From assembly GCA_017464985.1 (NCBI GenBank), contig JAFTXL010000175.1:1-7442 (forward strand): a stretch of 7,442 nucleotides of DNA, given 5' to 3'. Position numbers and translations under genes: made by a program. How positions within the stretch are numbered: position 1 is the stretch's first letter; each line of letters starts with the position of its first letter. Below are positions 1 to 6,655 of this stretch, one piece after another. The notes beneath the pieces were generated by a model. The model was not told the origin of the DNA, did no database searches, and was given only the letters and a program-made list of their open reading frames with translations. The DNA is from Clostridia bacterium. Lineage in GTDB: Bacteria > Bacillota_A > Clostridia > UBA1212.

Positions 1-1
1 T

Positions 2-1123
2 ATGGACGATAAAAAAGTCATGGAGCTTATTGAATATGTAGATTCGGTGAACGTGGAATTTGGTGCGACAAAAGAGCGTTATTCGACGTATACGGACGAA
101 GCGAAGAAAATCGCGAAGAAAGCTTTGGAACATGACATGCATCTTTTAATGGCGTCCGTAAAGCATTTGGGTACAGAAAAAAATCTTCAGATATTACAGA
201 GAATATATGAGTATCTTGAATATCGTGTCGCATTGATTTGCGATGTGTCGGTTAATGATATCGTTTCAAACGAAGACTGCACATACAGTCTGAATCTTTC
301 TGACGGAAATAAAATATCATGTGATTACCTTGTAGCAGCTCCCGGCAGGTCAGGCGCGGAGTGGTTTGCAAATGAGTGTGAAAAGCTAGGTATACCGCTC
401 AGCAATAATCAGGTTGATATAGGTGTGCGTGTGGAGCTTCCCGCAGATGTATTTGAAAGCATAACCGATACAGTATATGAGGCAAAGCTTATGTACAGGA
501 CAAAGCAGTACGGAGACAAAGTACGTACATTCTGTATGAACCCTTACGGACACGTTGTATCGGAGAACGTTGACGGATGCATTACCGTAAACGGACACAG
601 CTACAGTGACCCCGCACTCAGAAGTAAAAATACAAACTTTGCGCTTCTTGTAAGCAACCGGTTTACAGAACCGTTTACAGAGCCTTACAGATACGGAAAA
701 AGTATCGCGTCGTTTTCAAATATGCTCGGCGGAGGGGTTATAGTGCAGCGTTTCGGCGATCTTGTAAAAGGCGTCCGTACAAATGAGCACCGATTAAAGC
801 AGAGCTTTACAAAACCTACATTGAACGCAACTCCGGGTGATTTAAGCCTTGTGCTGCCTAAGAGACATCTGGACAATATAATCGAAATGATTTATGCGCT
901 CGATAAGATTGCTCCCGGTACCGCAAATTATGATACACTGCTTTACGGTGTGGAGGTCAAATTCTACAGCTCGCGTATAGAGCTTAGCCGCGACCTTGAA
1001 ACACCGTGCAAGAACATGTTTGCGTGCGGTGACGGCGCAGGCGTCACAAGAGGGCTTTCGCAGGCAGCGGCAAGCGGTGTTCACATAGCAAGAACAATTT
1101 CTGCAAGACTTAGCGTAAAATAA
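2..1123 (+). CDS. FAD-dependent dehydrogenase (COG2509-like), C-terminal part; 5' end outside window
   Basis: Partial gene: 373 residues are visible and the reading frame is open at the window edge. The Met at position 2 is probably internal, because proteins of this family start with a GxGxxG dinucleotide-binding fold about 80-100 residues further upstream, and that fold is absent here. Visible family landmarks are KHLGTEK (residues 54-60), the strand-turn VAAPGRSGAEW (111-121), FCMNPYGHVV (177-186), NGHS (197-200) and the C-terminal FAD-contacting segment CGDGAGVTRGLSQAAASG (342-359). These match, from memory, the uncharacterised NAD(P)/FAD-dependent dehydrogenases of COG2509 common in Clostridia. 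The protein is presumably cytosolic and its substrate is not known. The stop TAA lies 35 nt before the cysE start, so the gene is likely the upstream member of the same operon. Family confidence is high; reaction is unassigned. Confidence 0.85.
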   Translation: MDDKKVMELIEYVDSVNVEFGATKERYSTYTDEAKKIAKKALEHDMHLLMASVKHLGTEKNLQILQRIYEYLEYRVALICDVSVNDIVSNEDCTYSLNLSDGNKISCDYLVAAPGRSGAEWFANECEKLGIPLSNNQVDIGVRVELPADVFESITDTVYEAKLMYRTKQYGDKVRTFCMNPYGHVVSENVDGCITVNGHSYSDPALRSKNTNFALLVSNRFTEPFTEPYRYGKSIASFSNMLGGGVIVQRFGDLVKGVRTNEHRLKQSFTKPTLNATPGDLSLVLPKRHLDNIIEMIYALDKIAPGTANYDTLLYGVEVKFYSSRIELSRDLETPCKNMFACGDGAGVTRGLSQAAASGVHIARTISARLSVK

Positions 1124-1144
1124 TACGGTTGAATTATTATAACC

Positions 1145-1150
1145 AGAAGG
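1145..1150 (+). promoter_or_regulatory. Ribosome binding site that fixes the cysE start
   Basis: AGAAGG lies 8 nt before ATG 1159. The alternative in-frame TTG at 1129 has no purine-rich site in front of it and would add ten residues (start NYYNQKDFN) that do not look like the family's N-terminus. The ATG is therefore preferred. Confidence 0.75.
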
Positions 1151-1158
1151 ATTTTAAT

Positions 1159-1806
1159 ATGGGAATTTTATCTGATGCAAAATCTATAGCAGAGCGAGAT
1201 CCTGCGGCGAGAAATACTCTTGAGGTAATGCTTTTATACCCGGGATTTAAAGCGCTGGTTGACCATAGAATAGCTGCATTTTTTTACAGACATAAAATGT
1301 TTTTTATTGCAAGATACGTTTCACAGCGGTCGAGCAGAAAAACGGGAATAGAAATACATCCGGCGGCTAAAATAGGTGACGGACTGTTTATCGACCACGG
1401 CCACGGAATAGTAATAGGAGAAACAGCGGTAATAGGCGACAACTGTACAATATACCACCAAGTGACACTTGGCGGTACTGGACGCACTAAGCATATAAAG
1501 CGTCATCCTACTGTCGGAAATAATGTTTTGATAGGAGCAGGCGCAAAAATACTGGGACCTGTCACAATAGGTGATAACTGTCTTATAGGGTCAGGTTCCG
1601 TTGTGTTGCACGATGTTCCTGCAAATTCTACAGTTACGGGCCTTAAGGCACGTGTGATAAAAACAGACGGTGAGCGTGTTGCTCATTCAATAGACCTTGA
1701 TCACCATAAAGTTATTGATCCGATTGCGCAGGAGATAAATCAGCTCCGTGCGGAAGTTGAGGAAAACAGAAAAGAAATAGAAAAATTGAAAAAGGAAGGT
1801 AATTAA
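1159..1806 (+). CDS. cysE: Serine O-acetyltransferase, short form
   Basis: Transfers acetyl from acetyl-CoA to L-serine, giving O-acetylserine, the first committed step of cysteine synthesis; cytosolic. The product is 215 residues, shorter than E. coli CysE (273), as usual for the Firmicutes form with a reduced N-terminal helical domain. Residues 1-60 are helical. Residues 64-150 form the left-handed beta-helix of hexapeptide repeats, with [18 protein letters not shown] (76-93), TLGGTG (103-108), KRHPTVG (114-120) and [11 protein letters not shown] (125-135). His80 in the IDHG motif corresponds to the catalytic His158 of E. coli; the place of E. coli Asp143 is taken by Glu65. A charged tail (about 187-213) looks like a short coiled coil. 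The C-terminus is Asn, not the Ile that docks into CysK in the enteric cysteine synthase complex. No cysK is in the window. The gene is followed 2 nt later by purB, so the two are probably co-transcribed. Confidence 0.95.
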   Translation: MGILSDAKSIAERDPAARNTLEVMLLYPGFKALVDHRIAAFFYRHKMFFIARYVSQRSSRKTGIEIHPAAKIGDGLFIDHGHGIVIGETAVIGDNCTIYHQVTLGGTGRTKHIKRHPTVGNNVLIGAGAKILGPVTIGDNCLIGSGSVVLHDVPANSTVTGLKARVIKTDGERVAHSIDLDHHKVIDPIAQEINQLRAEVEENRKEIEKLKKEGN

Positions 1807-1808
1807 AG

Positions 1809-3242
1809 ATGTCATCGAACAGTACATATGAAAGTCCGCTTAATTCAAGATACGCTTCAAAGGAGATGCAGTATCTATTTTCACCGGATAAGAAATTCAG
1901 CACATGGCGCAGACTTTGGATTGCGCTTGCGGAGGCAGAAAAGGAACTCGGCCTTGACATAACTGCCGCGCAGATTGACGAGATGAAACAGCACATAGAA
2001 GATATTAATTATGATGTTGCAAAGGCAAGAGAAAAGGAAGTACGCCACGATGTAATGGCGCATGTATACGCATTCGGTGTGCAGTGTCCAACAGCAAAGC
2101 CGATAATTCATTTGGGAGCAACTTCGTGCTATGTAGGTGACAATACTGACCTTATCATAATGAATGAAGCAATGGAGTTAATTAGAAAGAAACTCATTGC
2201 ATGTATTTCAGTTCTCAGCGATTTTGTTATTAAGTATAGAGATTTGCCGACACTCGGCTTTACTCATTTTCAGCCGGCTCAGCTTACTACTGTCGGAAAG
2301 CGTGCATCACTTTGGCTTCAGGATTTGGTAATGGATCTTGAAGATGTTGAGTATGTGATTTCAAAGAGAAAACTCTTAGGTTCAAAAGGCACAACAGGAA
2401 CTCAGGCAAGCTTTATGGAGCTTTTTGACGGTGATACACAGAAAGTCAAAAAGCTAGATGAGCTTATTGCGGAGAAAATGGGATACAGCGCTGTTTATCC
2501 TGTATCAGGTCAGACATATTCAAGAAAAGTTGACAGCATGATGCTGAATGTACTTGCAGGCATTGCTCAGTCAGCTCACAAATTCAGCAATGATATCAGA
2601 CTTTTGCAGAATCTGAAAGAGATTGAAGAGCCGTTTGAAAAGTCACAGATAGGTTCTTCTGCAATGGCATATAAGAGAAATCCGATGAGAAGCGAACGTA
2701 TCGCGGCGCTTTCAAGATATGTAATGATTGATTCTCTTAACCCTGCAATGACAGCGGCAGAGCAATGGTTTGAGAGAACTCTTGATGATTCTGCAAACAG
2801 ACGTATAAGCGTAGCAGAAGCATTCCTCGCAACAGACGCGATTTTGTCTGTATATCTCAATGTTGCAGGCGGACTTGTAGTATACCCCAAGACTATCGAA
2901 GCGAGAATTATGCGTGAGCTTCCTTTTATGGCTACGGAAAACATTATGATGGACGCTGTAAAGCGCGGGGGAGACCGCCAGGAAATCCATGAAAAAATAA
3001 GAACTCTTTCAATGCAGGCAGGCGCGAGAGTAAAGGTTGAGGGACTTGACAATGACCTTATCGAGCGTATCGCAGCAGATGAATCATTCGGTTTGTCCTT
3101 AGAGGAGCTTAAGGCTACTCTTGAACCGTCAAAGTATGTCGGACGTGCGCCGCAGCAGGCAGAAGAGTATGCAATGTGGGTTAAAGAAAATATTCTTAAA
3201 GATGAAAGTGAAATAAATACGTCATCAGAGCTTAGTGTGTAA
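1809..3242 (+). CDS. purB: Adenylosuccinate lyase, long animal-like type
   Basis: Cleaves SAICAR to AICAR plus fumarate and adenylosuccinate to AMP plus fumarate, serving both IMP synthesis and the AMP branch; a cytosolic homotetramer in the family. Length is 477 residues, near human ADSL (484) and longer than B. subtilis PurB (431) or E. coli PurB (456). Active-site regions seen: RHDVMAHV (79-86), [11 protein letters not shown] (105-115), [16 protein letters not shown] (150-165) with the expected catalytic His153, and the fumarase/aspartase superfamily signature [15 protein letters not shown] (282-296) with the flexible-loop Ser283/Ser284 and Lys289. [13 protein letters not shown] (320-332) and [10 protein letters not shown] (370-379) are the same as I recall in human ADSL. 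A strong ribosome binding site, AAGGAAGG at 1792-1799, precedes ATG 1809, and the gene begins 2 nt after the cysE stop. A terminator follows immediately, so purB appears to be the last gene of this operon. No purine riboswitch is visible near it. Confidence 0.97.
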   Translation: MSSNSTYESPLNSRYASKEMQYLFSPDKKFSTWRRLWIALAEAEKELGLDITAAQIDEMKQHIEDINYDVAKAREKEVRHDVMAHVYAFGVQCPTAKPIIHLGATSCYVGDNTDLIIMNEAMELIRKKLIACISVLSDFVIKYRDLPTLGFTHFQPAQLTTVGKRASLWLQDLVMDLEDVEYVISKRKLLGSKGTTGTQASFMELFDGDTQKVKKLDELIAEKMGYSAVYPVSGQTYSRKVDSMMLNVLAGIAQSAHKFSNDIRLLQNLKEIEEPFEKSQIGSSAMAYKRNPMRSERIAALSRYVMIDSLNPAMTAAEQWFERTLDDSANRRISVAEAFLATDAILSVYLNVAGGLVVYPKTIEARIMRELPFMATENIMMDAVKRGGDRQEIHEKIRTLSMQAGARVKVEGLDNDLIERIAADESFGLSLEELKATLEPSKYVGRAPQQAEEYAMWVKENILKDESEINTSSELSV

Positions 3243-3252
3243 TTTTAAATGA

Positions 3253-3285
3253 CGCAGGAACACAGGTTGCTCCTGCGGTTTTTTT
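3253..3285 (+). terminator. Rho-independent terminator after purB
   Basis: A perfect 7-bp stem, CGCAGGA (3253-3259) with TCCTGCG (3271-3277), encloses an 11-nt loop. It is followed after one G by seven Ts (3279-3285). It lies 10 nt after the purB stop and 39 nt before the next start, so it separates the metabolic operon from the envelope/exporter operon. The loop is rather long, so termination may be partial. I could not pick out a convincing -35/-10 pair for the following operon in 3243-3324. Confidence 0.8.
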
Positions 3286-3310
3286 ATCAGGCGTTGTATT
3301 TTCAGCGGGA

Positions 3311-3317
3311 AAAGAGG
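3311..3317 (+). promoter_or_regulatory. Ribosome binding site supporting a GTG start
   Basis: AAAGAGG is placed 7 nt before GTG 3325. It supports this GTG as the start of the LiaF-like gene, giving the N-terminus MKKVSSILWG with basic residues directly before the first membrane helix, as expected for this family. Confidence 0.7.
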
Positions 3318-3324
3318 CGTTATT

Positions 3325-4002
3325 GTGAAAAAAGTAAGCAGTATTCTGTGGGGAATTGTTTTAGTTGCTGCGGGCGTTATTTTTGCCCTTAATGCATTTG
3401 ATATTACCGATATAAACATATTTTTTGACGGTTGGTGGACTTTGATTATCATAGTTCCGTGTGTAATAGGATTGTTTTCTGAGCGTGAAAAAACAGGAAA
3501 TATTATCGGTATCGCGGTAGGTGTGTTTTTGCTTTTATGCTGTCAGGATATCCTTGAATTCAGTATGCTTTGGAAATTGCTTATTCCTGCAATTATTGTG
3601 ATTATAGGCATTAAATTGGTGTTAAGCGGCATTTTCGGAAATAAAACAAATGAGATTTTTACAAAGATGAAGAAAGAGGGTAAGCTGCCGAATGTAGGCT
3701 GCGCTACTTTCTCGGGCAATAATATGAACTTTGACGGAGAGGCTTTTGAGGGTGCCGAGCTTACGGCAACATTCGGCGGACTGAAATGTGATTTAAGAAA
3801 TGCAATTATTGAGAAAGACTGCGCAATTGAAGTCAATGCTATTTTCGGAGGTATTGATATTCTGGTTCCCGACTATGTGAATGTTAAGGTCAATTCAAAT
3901 TCTATCTTCGGCGGAATTTCAAATAAGACTGCCGCGAAGAAAGACGCTGTTACAATATATGTCAGCGGAACATGCATGTTTGGGGGAGTAGAAATAAAAT
4001 GA
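3325..4002 (+). CDS. LiaF-like membrane protein (four TM helices plus FGG-repeat domain)
   Basis: A 225-residue membrane protein. The N-terminal half has four hydrophobic segments, about 5-23, 37-52, 58-74 and 81-103, like the LiaI/LiaF N-terminal region (DUF5668-type). The C-terminal half (about 124-225) resembles the LiaF C-terminal domain (PF09922, cell wall-active antibiotics response). It shows FGG turns at 150-152, 174-176, 195-197 and 219-221, with a degenerate FSG at 129-131, alternately 21 and 24 residues apart, as in a small beta-solenoid. Basic residues at the N-terminus, at 52-58 and at 106-120 place both ends in the cytoplasm by the positive-inside rule. In B. subtilis, LiaF inhibits the LiaS kinase of a cell-envelope stress system, but no liaR/liaS is present here, so the name LiaF is not transferred. 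The stop overlaps the next start by 4 nt (ATGA), first link of a coupled cassette with an ABC exporter. Its role is inferred: sensing or modulating membrane stress. Confidence 0.8.
   Translation: MKKVSSILWGIVLVAAGVIFALNAFDITDINIFFDGWWTLIIIVPCVIGLFSEREKTGNIIGIAVGVFLLLCCQDILEFSMLWKLLIPAIIVIIGIKLVLSGIFGNKTNEIFTKMKKEGKLPNVGCATFSGNNMNFDGEAFEGAELTATFGGLKCDLRNAIIEKDCAIEVNAIFGGIDILVPDYVNVKVNSNSIFGGISNKTAAKKDAVTIYVSGTCMFGGVEIK
3982..3988 (+). promoter_or_regulatory. Ribosome binding site choosing ATG 3999 inside the preceding gene
   Basis: GGGGGAG sits 10 nt before ATG 3999, within the last codons of the LiaF-like gene. It favours 3999 over the upstream in-frame ATG at 3972, which would add MHVWGSRNK with no good site before it. 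The chosen start gives the same ATGA overlap as the next junction. Confidence 0.75.
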
Positions 4003-4811
4003 CATCGTTTCAAAAAATAATTAAGTATTTTGCAATAACTCTTGCTGTGTGTATTATCGTTGGAATTTTCGGAGGTATATTGCGTATTGCAGGGATTTTC
4101 AGTTTCTTTTCCGGAAACAGCGCTGTTTTGGATGATGTGAAAACGTATTCCGTGTCACAGGATATTACATCGATTGATATCGATATCAGTGCTGCTGATT
4201 TTAAAATAACATCAGATAGTGTTTTTTCTGTTGAAAGCAATCTTGAGTATCTGACAGTAGAAGAAAACGGCAGAACTCTTGTAATTAAAGAAACCAAGAA
4301 ATTCAAAACAAATTACAGTGATGCTGTTTTAAATATTTATATACCTGACGGAACTGTATTTGAAAATGCGGAAATTACAACCGGTGCAGGTATAGTATCA
4401 ATTGACGTGCTTTCAGCTGAAAGTCTCAAGCTTGAGCTAGGCGCCGGAGCAGTTAGAATTGCTGAATTGAACGCAAGCTCGAAAGCCGAGATAAGCGGAG
4501 GCGCCGGAGAGGTTAATATTTCGGGCGGTACACTTTATAACATTGATTTGGATATGGGTGTAGGCGAGCTGAATTTAACTGCCGCATTACTTGGCGAAAG
4601 CGAATTGAACTACGGTGTCGGAGAGGCAAATGTGGTGCTTGTCGGGACAAAAGATGATTACATTATTGAAATTGATAAAGGTCTCGGAGATGTTACAGTT
4701 GACGGCAGCGAGATGCGCGACGGAAGCGTATACGGCAGCGGAGATAATGAAATTGATATATCAGGCGGTGTAGGCGCTGTTAAAGTCAGTTTTAAGGAGA
4801 GAGCTGTATGA
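3999..4811 (+). CDS. DUF4097-like membrane-anchored beta-repeat protein
   Basis: A 270-residue protein with one N-terminal hydrophobic helix (about 10-37) after a basic start (KIIKY), so the rest should lie outside the membrane. No lipobox and no clear signal-peptidase site follow, so it is probably anchored. Residues about 50-268 are beta-rich and resemble the DUF4097 (adhesin-like, DUF4098/LiaG-related) family. A turn motif G-x-G followed by alternating hydrophobics occurs seven times: 129-131, 148-150, 168-170, 187-189, 206-208, 228-230 and 257-259. The first five are 19-20 residues apart, then 22 and 29. This is the look of a short beta-helix or roll. No catalytic motif is visible. Molecular function is unknown in this family; genes of this type often neighbour envelope-stress regulators or exporters in Firmicutes. 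It overlaps both neighbours by 4 nt, so its product is probably made in step with the LiaF-like protein and the ABC ATPase. Confidence 0.75.
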   Translation: MTSFQKIIKYFAITLAVCIIVGIFGGILRIAGIFSFFSGNSAVLDDVKTYSVSQDITSIDIDISAADFKITSDSVFSVESNLEYLTVEENGRTLVIKETKKFKTNYSDAVLNIYIPDGTVFENAEITTGAGIVSIDVLSAESLKLELGAGAVRIAELNASSKAEISGGAGEVNISGGTLYNIDLDMGVGELNLTAALLGESELNYGVGEANVVLVGTKDDYIIEIDKGLGDVTVDGSEMRDGSVYGSGDNEIDISGGVGAVKVSFKERAV

Positions 4812-5719
4812 ACAATATTATTGAAATAAAAAATCTGTGTAAGAGTTACGGCGATGTAAAGGCCGTGCAGGATCTCAGCTTCTGCGTAAAACAGGGTGAG
4901 CTTTTTGCTTTTTTAGGCGTCAACGGCGCAGGAAAATCAACCTCGATATCAATTATGTGCGGACAGCTTGCAAAGGACAGCGGCAAAGTTATTATTGACG
5001 GCAATGATATTGACAGCAATACAGATGCGGTAAAACGTGATTTAGGCGTCGTTTTTCAAAATTCGGTTTTGGATATGTCTTTGTCTGTAAAAGATAATTT
5101 AGAGAGCCGTGCTGCTCTTTACGGCATTACAGGTAACGCGTTTAAAACGAGATTATCGGAGCTTGCTGAGCTTCTGGAATTCAGTGATTTGATGAAAAGG
5201 GCGGTAGGAAAGCTGTCAGGAGGCCAGAGACGAAGAATTGATATTGCGCGTGCGCTGATTCACAATCCTAAAATTCTTATTTTAGATGAGCCGACTACAG
5301 GTCTTGATCCGCAGACGAGAAAAATACTTTGGAATGTCATTTATGATTTGAGAAAAAAGGACAATATGACTGTATTTCTCACTACTCATTATATGGAAGA
5401 AGCTGCCGATGCCGATTACGTTATAATACTTGACGGCGGAAAAATCTCAGCACAGGGTACACCTCTTGAATTAAAAAATACATACACAGGCGATTTTATT
5501 ACCATATATGGAATTACTGAAGAACAGGCAAAGAGCTTTGGTAAGCCATATGAGCAGATACGCGATGCTTACCGTATATCCGTTTCTGATACTGAGGAAG
5601 CTACTTCGTTGATTTGTAAAAATCCTGAGCTGTTTTGTGATTATGAAATTACAAAGGGAAAAATGGACGATGTATTTCTTGCTGTTACGGGTAAGAAACT
5701 TACGGGAGGTACAAAATAA
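4808..5719 (+). CDS. ABC transporter ATP-binding protein (DrrA/CcmA-like exporter type)
   Basis: A 303-residue cytosolic ATPase that should power the permease encoded next. All nucleotide-binding elements are intact: Walker A GVNGAGKST (37-45), Q-loop Gln84 (VVFQN), signature LSGGQ (136-140), Walker B ILILDEP (156-162), D-loop GLDPQT (165-170) and switch His194 (TTHYMEEA). A C-terminal extension of about 80 residues (about 220-303) follows the core, as in DrrA-like drug and antibiotic exporters. AAGGAGA (4794-4800) is 7 nt before the ATG, and the start overlaps the DUF4097-like gene by 4 nt. Its own stop overlaps the permease start by one base (TAATG). One ATPase plus one six-TM ABC-2 permease implies a homodimeric pair of each in the working exporter. 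Substrate cannot be read from the sequence; lipids, antibiotics or peptides are all possible for the family. Confidence 0.95.
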   Translation: MNNIIEIKNLCKSYGDVKAVQDLSFCVKQGELFAFLGVNGAGKSTSISIMCGQLAKDSGKVIIDGNDIDSNTDAVKRDLGVVFQNSVLDMSLSVKDNLESRAALYGITGNAFKTRLSELAELLEFSDLMKRAVGKLSGGQRRRIDIARALIHNPKILILDEPTTGLDPQTRKILWNVIYDLRKKDNMTVFLTTHYMEEAADADYVIILDGGKISAQGTPLELKNTYTGDFITIYGITEEQAKSFGKPYEQIRDAYRISVSDTEEATSLICKNPELFCDYEITKGKMDDVFLAVTGKKLTGGTK

Positions 5720-6618
5720 TGAACGGATTGTATGCGCTTATAAAGAGAAATACGAAGCTTTTTTTCAAGGATAAAGGCATGTTTTTTACATCGCTGATAA
5801 CTCCTGTTATATTGCTTGTTCTGTATATGACATTTTTGTCGAATGTATATCACGACAGCTTTTTATCGGCGATGCCTGACGGATTTGCTGTTGATGAAAA
5901 ATTGCTGAACGGTATTGTAGGCGGTCAGCTTGTGTCATCACTGCTTGCGGTATGCTGTGTGACTGTTTCCTTTTGTTCCAATATGCTTATGGTGCAGGAC
6001 AAGGTTACCGGCGCGCGCAAAGACCTGACTGTTACTCCTGTAAAGGGTTCTGTAATGGCGCTCGGATACTATGTCTCGACAGCGATTTCAACTTTGATAA
6101 TCTGCTTTATCGCTGTGATTGCCGGGTTGATTTATCTTGCGAATGTAGGTTGGTACTTAAGTGGTACGGACATACTTTATATTTTTCTAGACGTTTTTTT
6201 GCTTGTCATGTTCGGTACAGCGCTGTCATCAATTATTAACTTTTCCCTGTCTTCCCAAGGTCAGATTTCTGCTGTAGGAACAATTATCAGCGCAGGTTAC
6301 GGCTTCATATGCGGAGCGTACATGCCGATGTCACAATTCAGTGATGGTCTGCAGAAAGCACTGTCATTTCTGCCGGGTACATACGGAACTGTACTTGTCC
6401 GCAATCATACAATGCAAGGTGCTTTTGCGGAAATGGAAAAGCAGGGGTTTCCTGCGGGAGTTGTTGATGACATAAAAGACAGTATTGACTGCAATATTTA
6501 TTTCTTTGGGGATAAGGTGGAACTCGGCACGATGTATGCGATACTCGGCGGAACTGTAGCTGTGCTGATTGCGGTATATGTACTGATAAATGTTTTTCTC
6601 GGTAAAAAAGCTAAGTAG
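5719..6618 (+). CDS. ABC-2 type permease (DrrB-like)
   Basis: A 299-residue integral membrane protein with six predicted helices, about 22-43, 66-92, 113-141, 151-175, 182-205 and 271-294. A basic amphipathic N-terminus (LIKRNTKLFFKDKG) precedes the first helix, typical of ABC-2 permeases. The 93-112 loop (QDKVTGARKDLTVTPVK) is basic and cytoplasmic and is the usual contact with the ATPase. Motif FLPGTYGTVLVRN (217-229) follows helix 5. A sizeable external loop (about 206-270) lies between helices 5 and 6. The ribosome binding site GGGAGG (5704-5709) lies 9 nt upstream and the start overlaps the ATPase stop by one base, so the two are translationally coupled. Together they make an ABC-2 exporter. 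The extracytoplasmic loop and the co-encoded DUF4097-like protein are on the same predicted side, which would allow contact; that contact is inference. Confidence 0.93.
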   Translation: MNGLYALIKRNTKLFFKDKGMFFTSLITPVILLVLYMTFLSNVYHDSFLSAMPDGFAVDEKLLNGIVGGQLVSSLLAVCCVTVSFCSNMLMVQDKVTGARKDLTVTPVKGSVMALGYYVSTAISTLIICFIAVIAGLIYLANVGWYLSGTDILYIFLDVFLLVMFGTALSSIINFSLSSQGQISAVGTIISAGYGFICGAYMPMSQFSDGLQKALSFLPGTYGTVLVRNHTMQGAFAEMEKQGFPAGVVDDIKDSIDCNIYFFGDKVELGTMYAILGGTVAVLIAVYVLINVFLGKKAK

Positions 6619-6640
6619 TCTTTTCTCAAATGTAAATAAT

Positions 6641-6647
6641 AAGAGAG
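6641..6647 (+). promoter_or_regulatory. Ribosome binding site supporting GTG start of the AlkD-like gene
   Basis: AAGAGAG lies 8 nt before GTG 6656. An upstream in-frame ATG at 6590 lies inside the permease gene, has no such site, and would add a 22-residue lysine- and serine-rich leader (MFFSVKKLSS...) foreign to the family. GTG 6656 gives the family-like start MNINDRIKAELYAMQD. Confidence 0.65.
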
Positions 6648-6655
6648 TGATACAA

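Noticed and set aside
659..684. Short direct repeat (GTTTACAGA twice, 15 nt apart)
   Set aside because: It encodes FTEPFTEP inside the FAD-dependent protein; two copies only, with no sign of a mobile or regulatory element.
1127..1144. Imperfect dyad GGTT...AACC between the FAD gene and cysE
   Set aside because: Only 4 bp pair and no T-run follows, so it is not a terminator or a clear operator.
2576..3052. 158-codon open frame on the minus strand inside purB
   Set aside because: It is fully antisense to a well-conserved enzyme, has no recognisable domain, and reflects the codon bias of purB.
3243..3324. Possible promoter for the envelope/exporter cassette
   Set aside because: TTGCTC (3268-3273) resembles a -35 box, but no acceptable -10 lies 16-18 nt downstream, and the region is mainly the terminator.
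3325..4002. Naming the first cassette gene liaF and inferring a LiaRS system
   Set aside because: Domain layout is similar, but no kinase or response regulator is in the window, and the family is broad.
5952..6239. 95-codon plus-strand frame inside the permease gene
   Set aside because: It overlaps a clear ABC-2 permease in another frame; composition is Cys/Arg-rich and shows no family motif.
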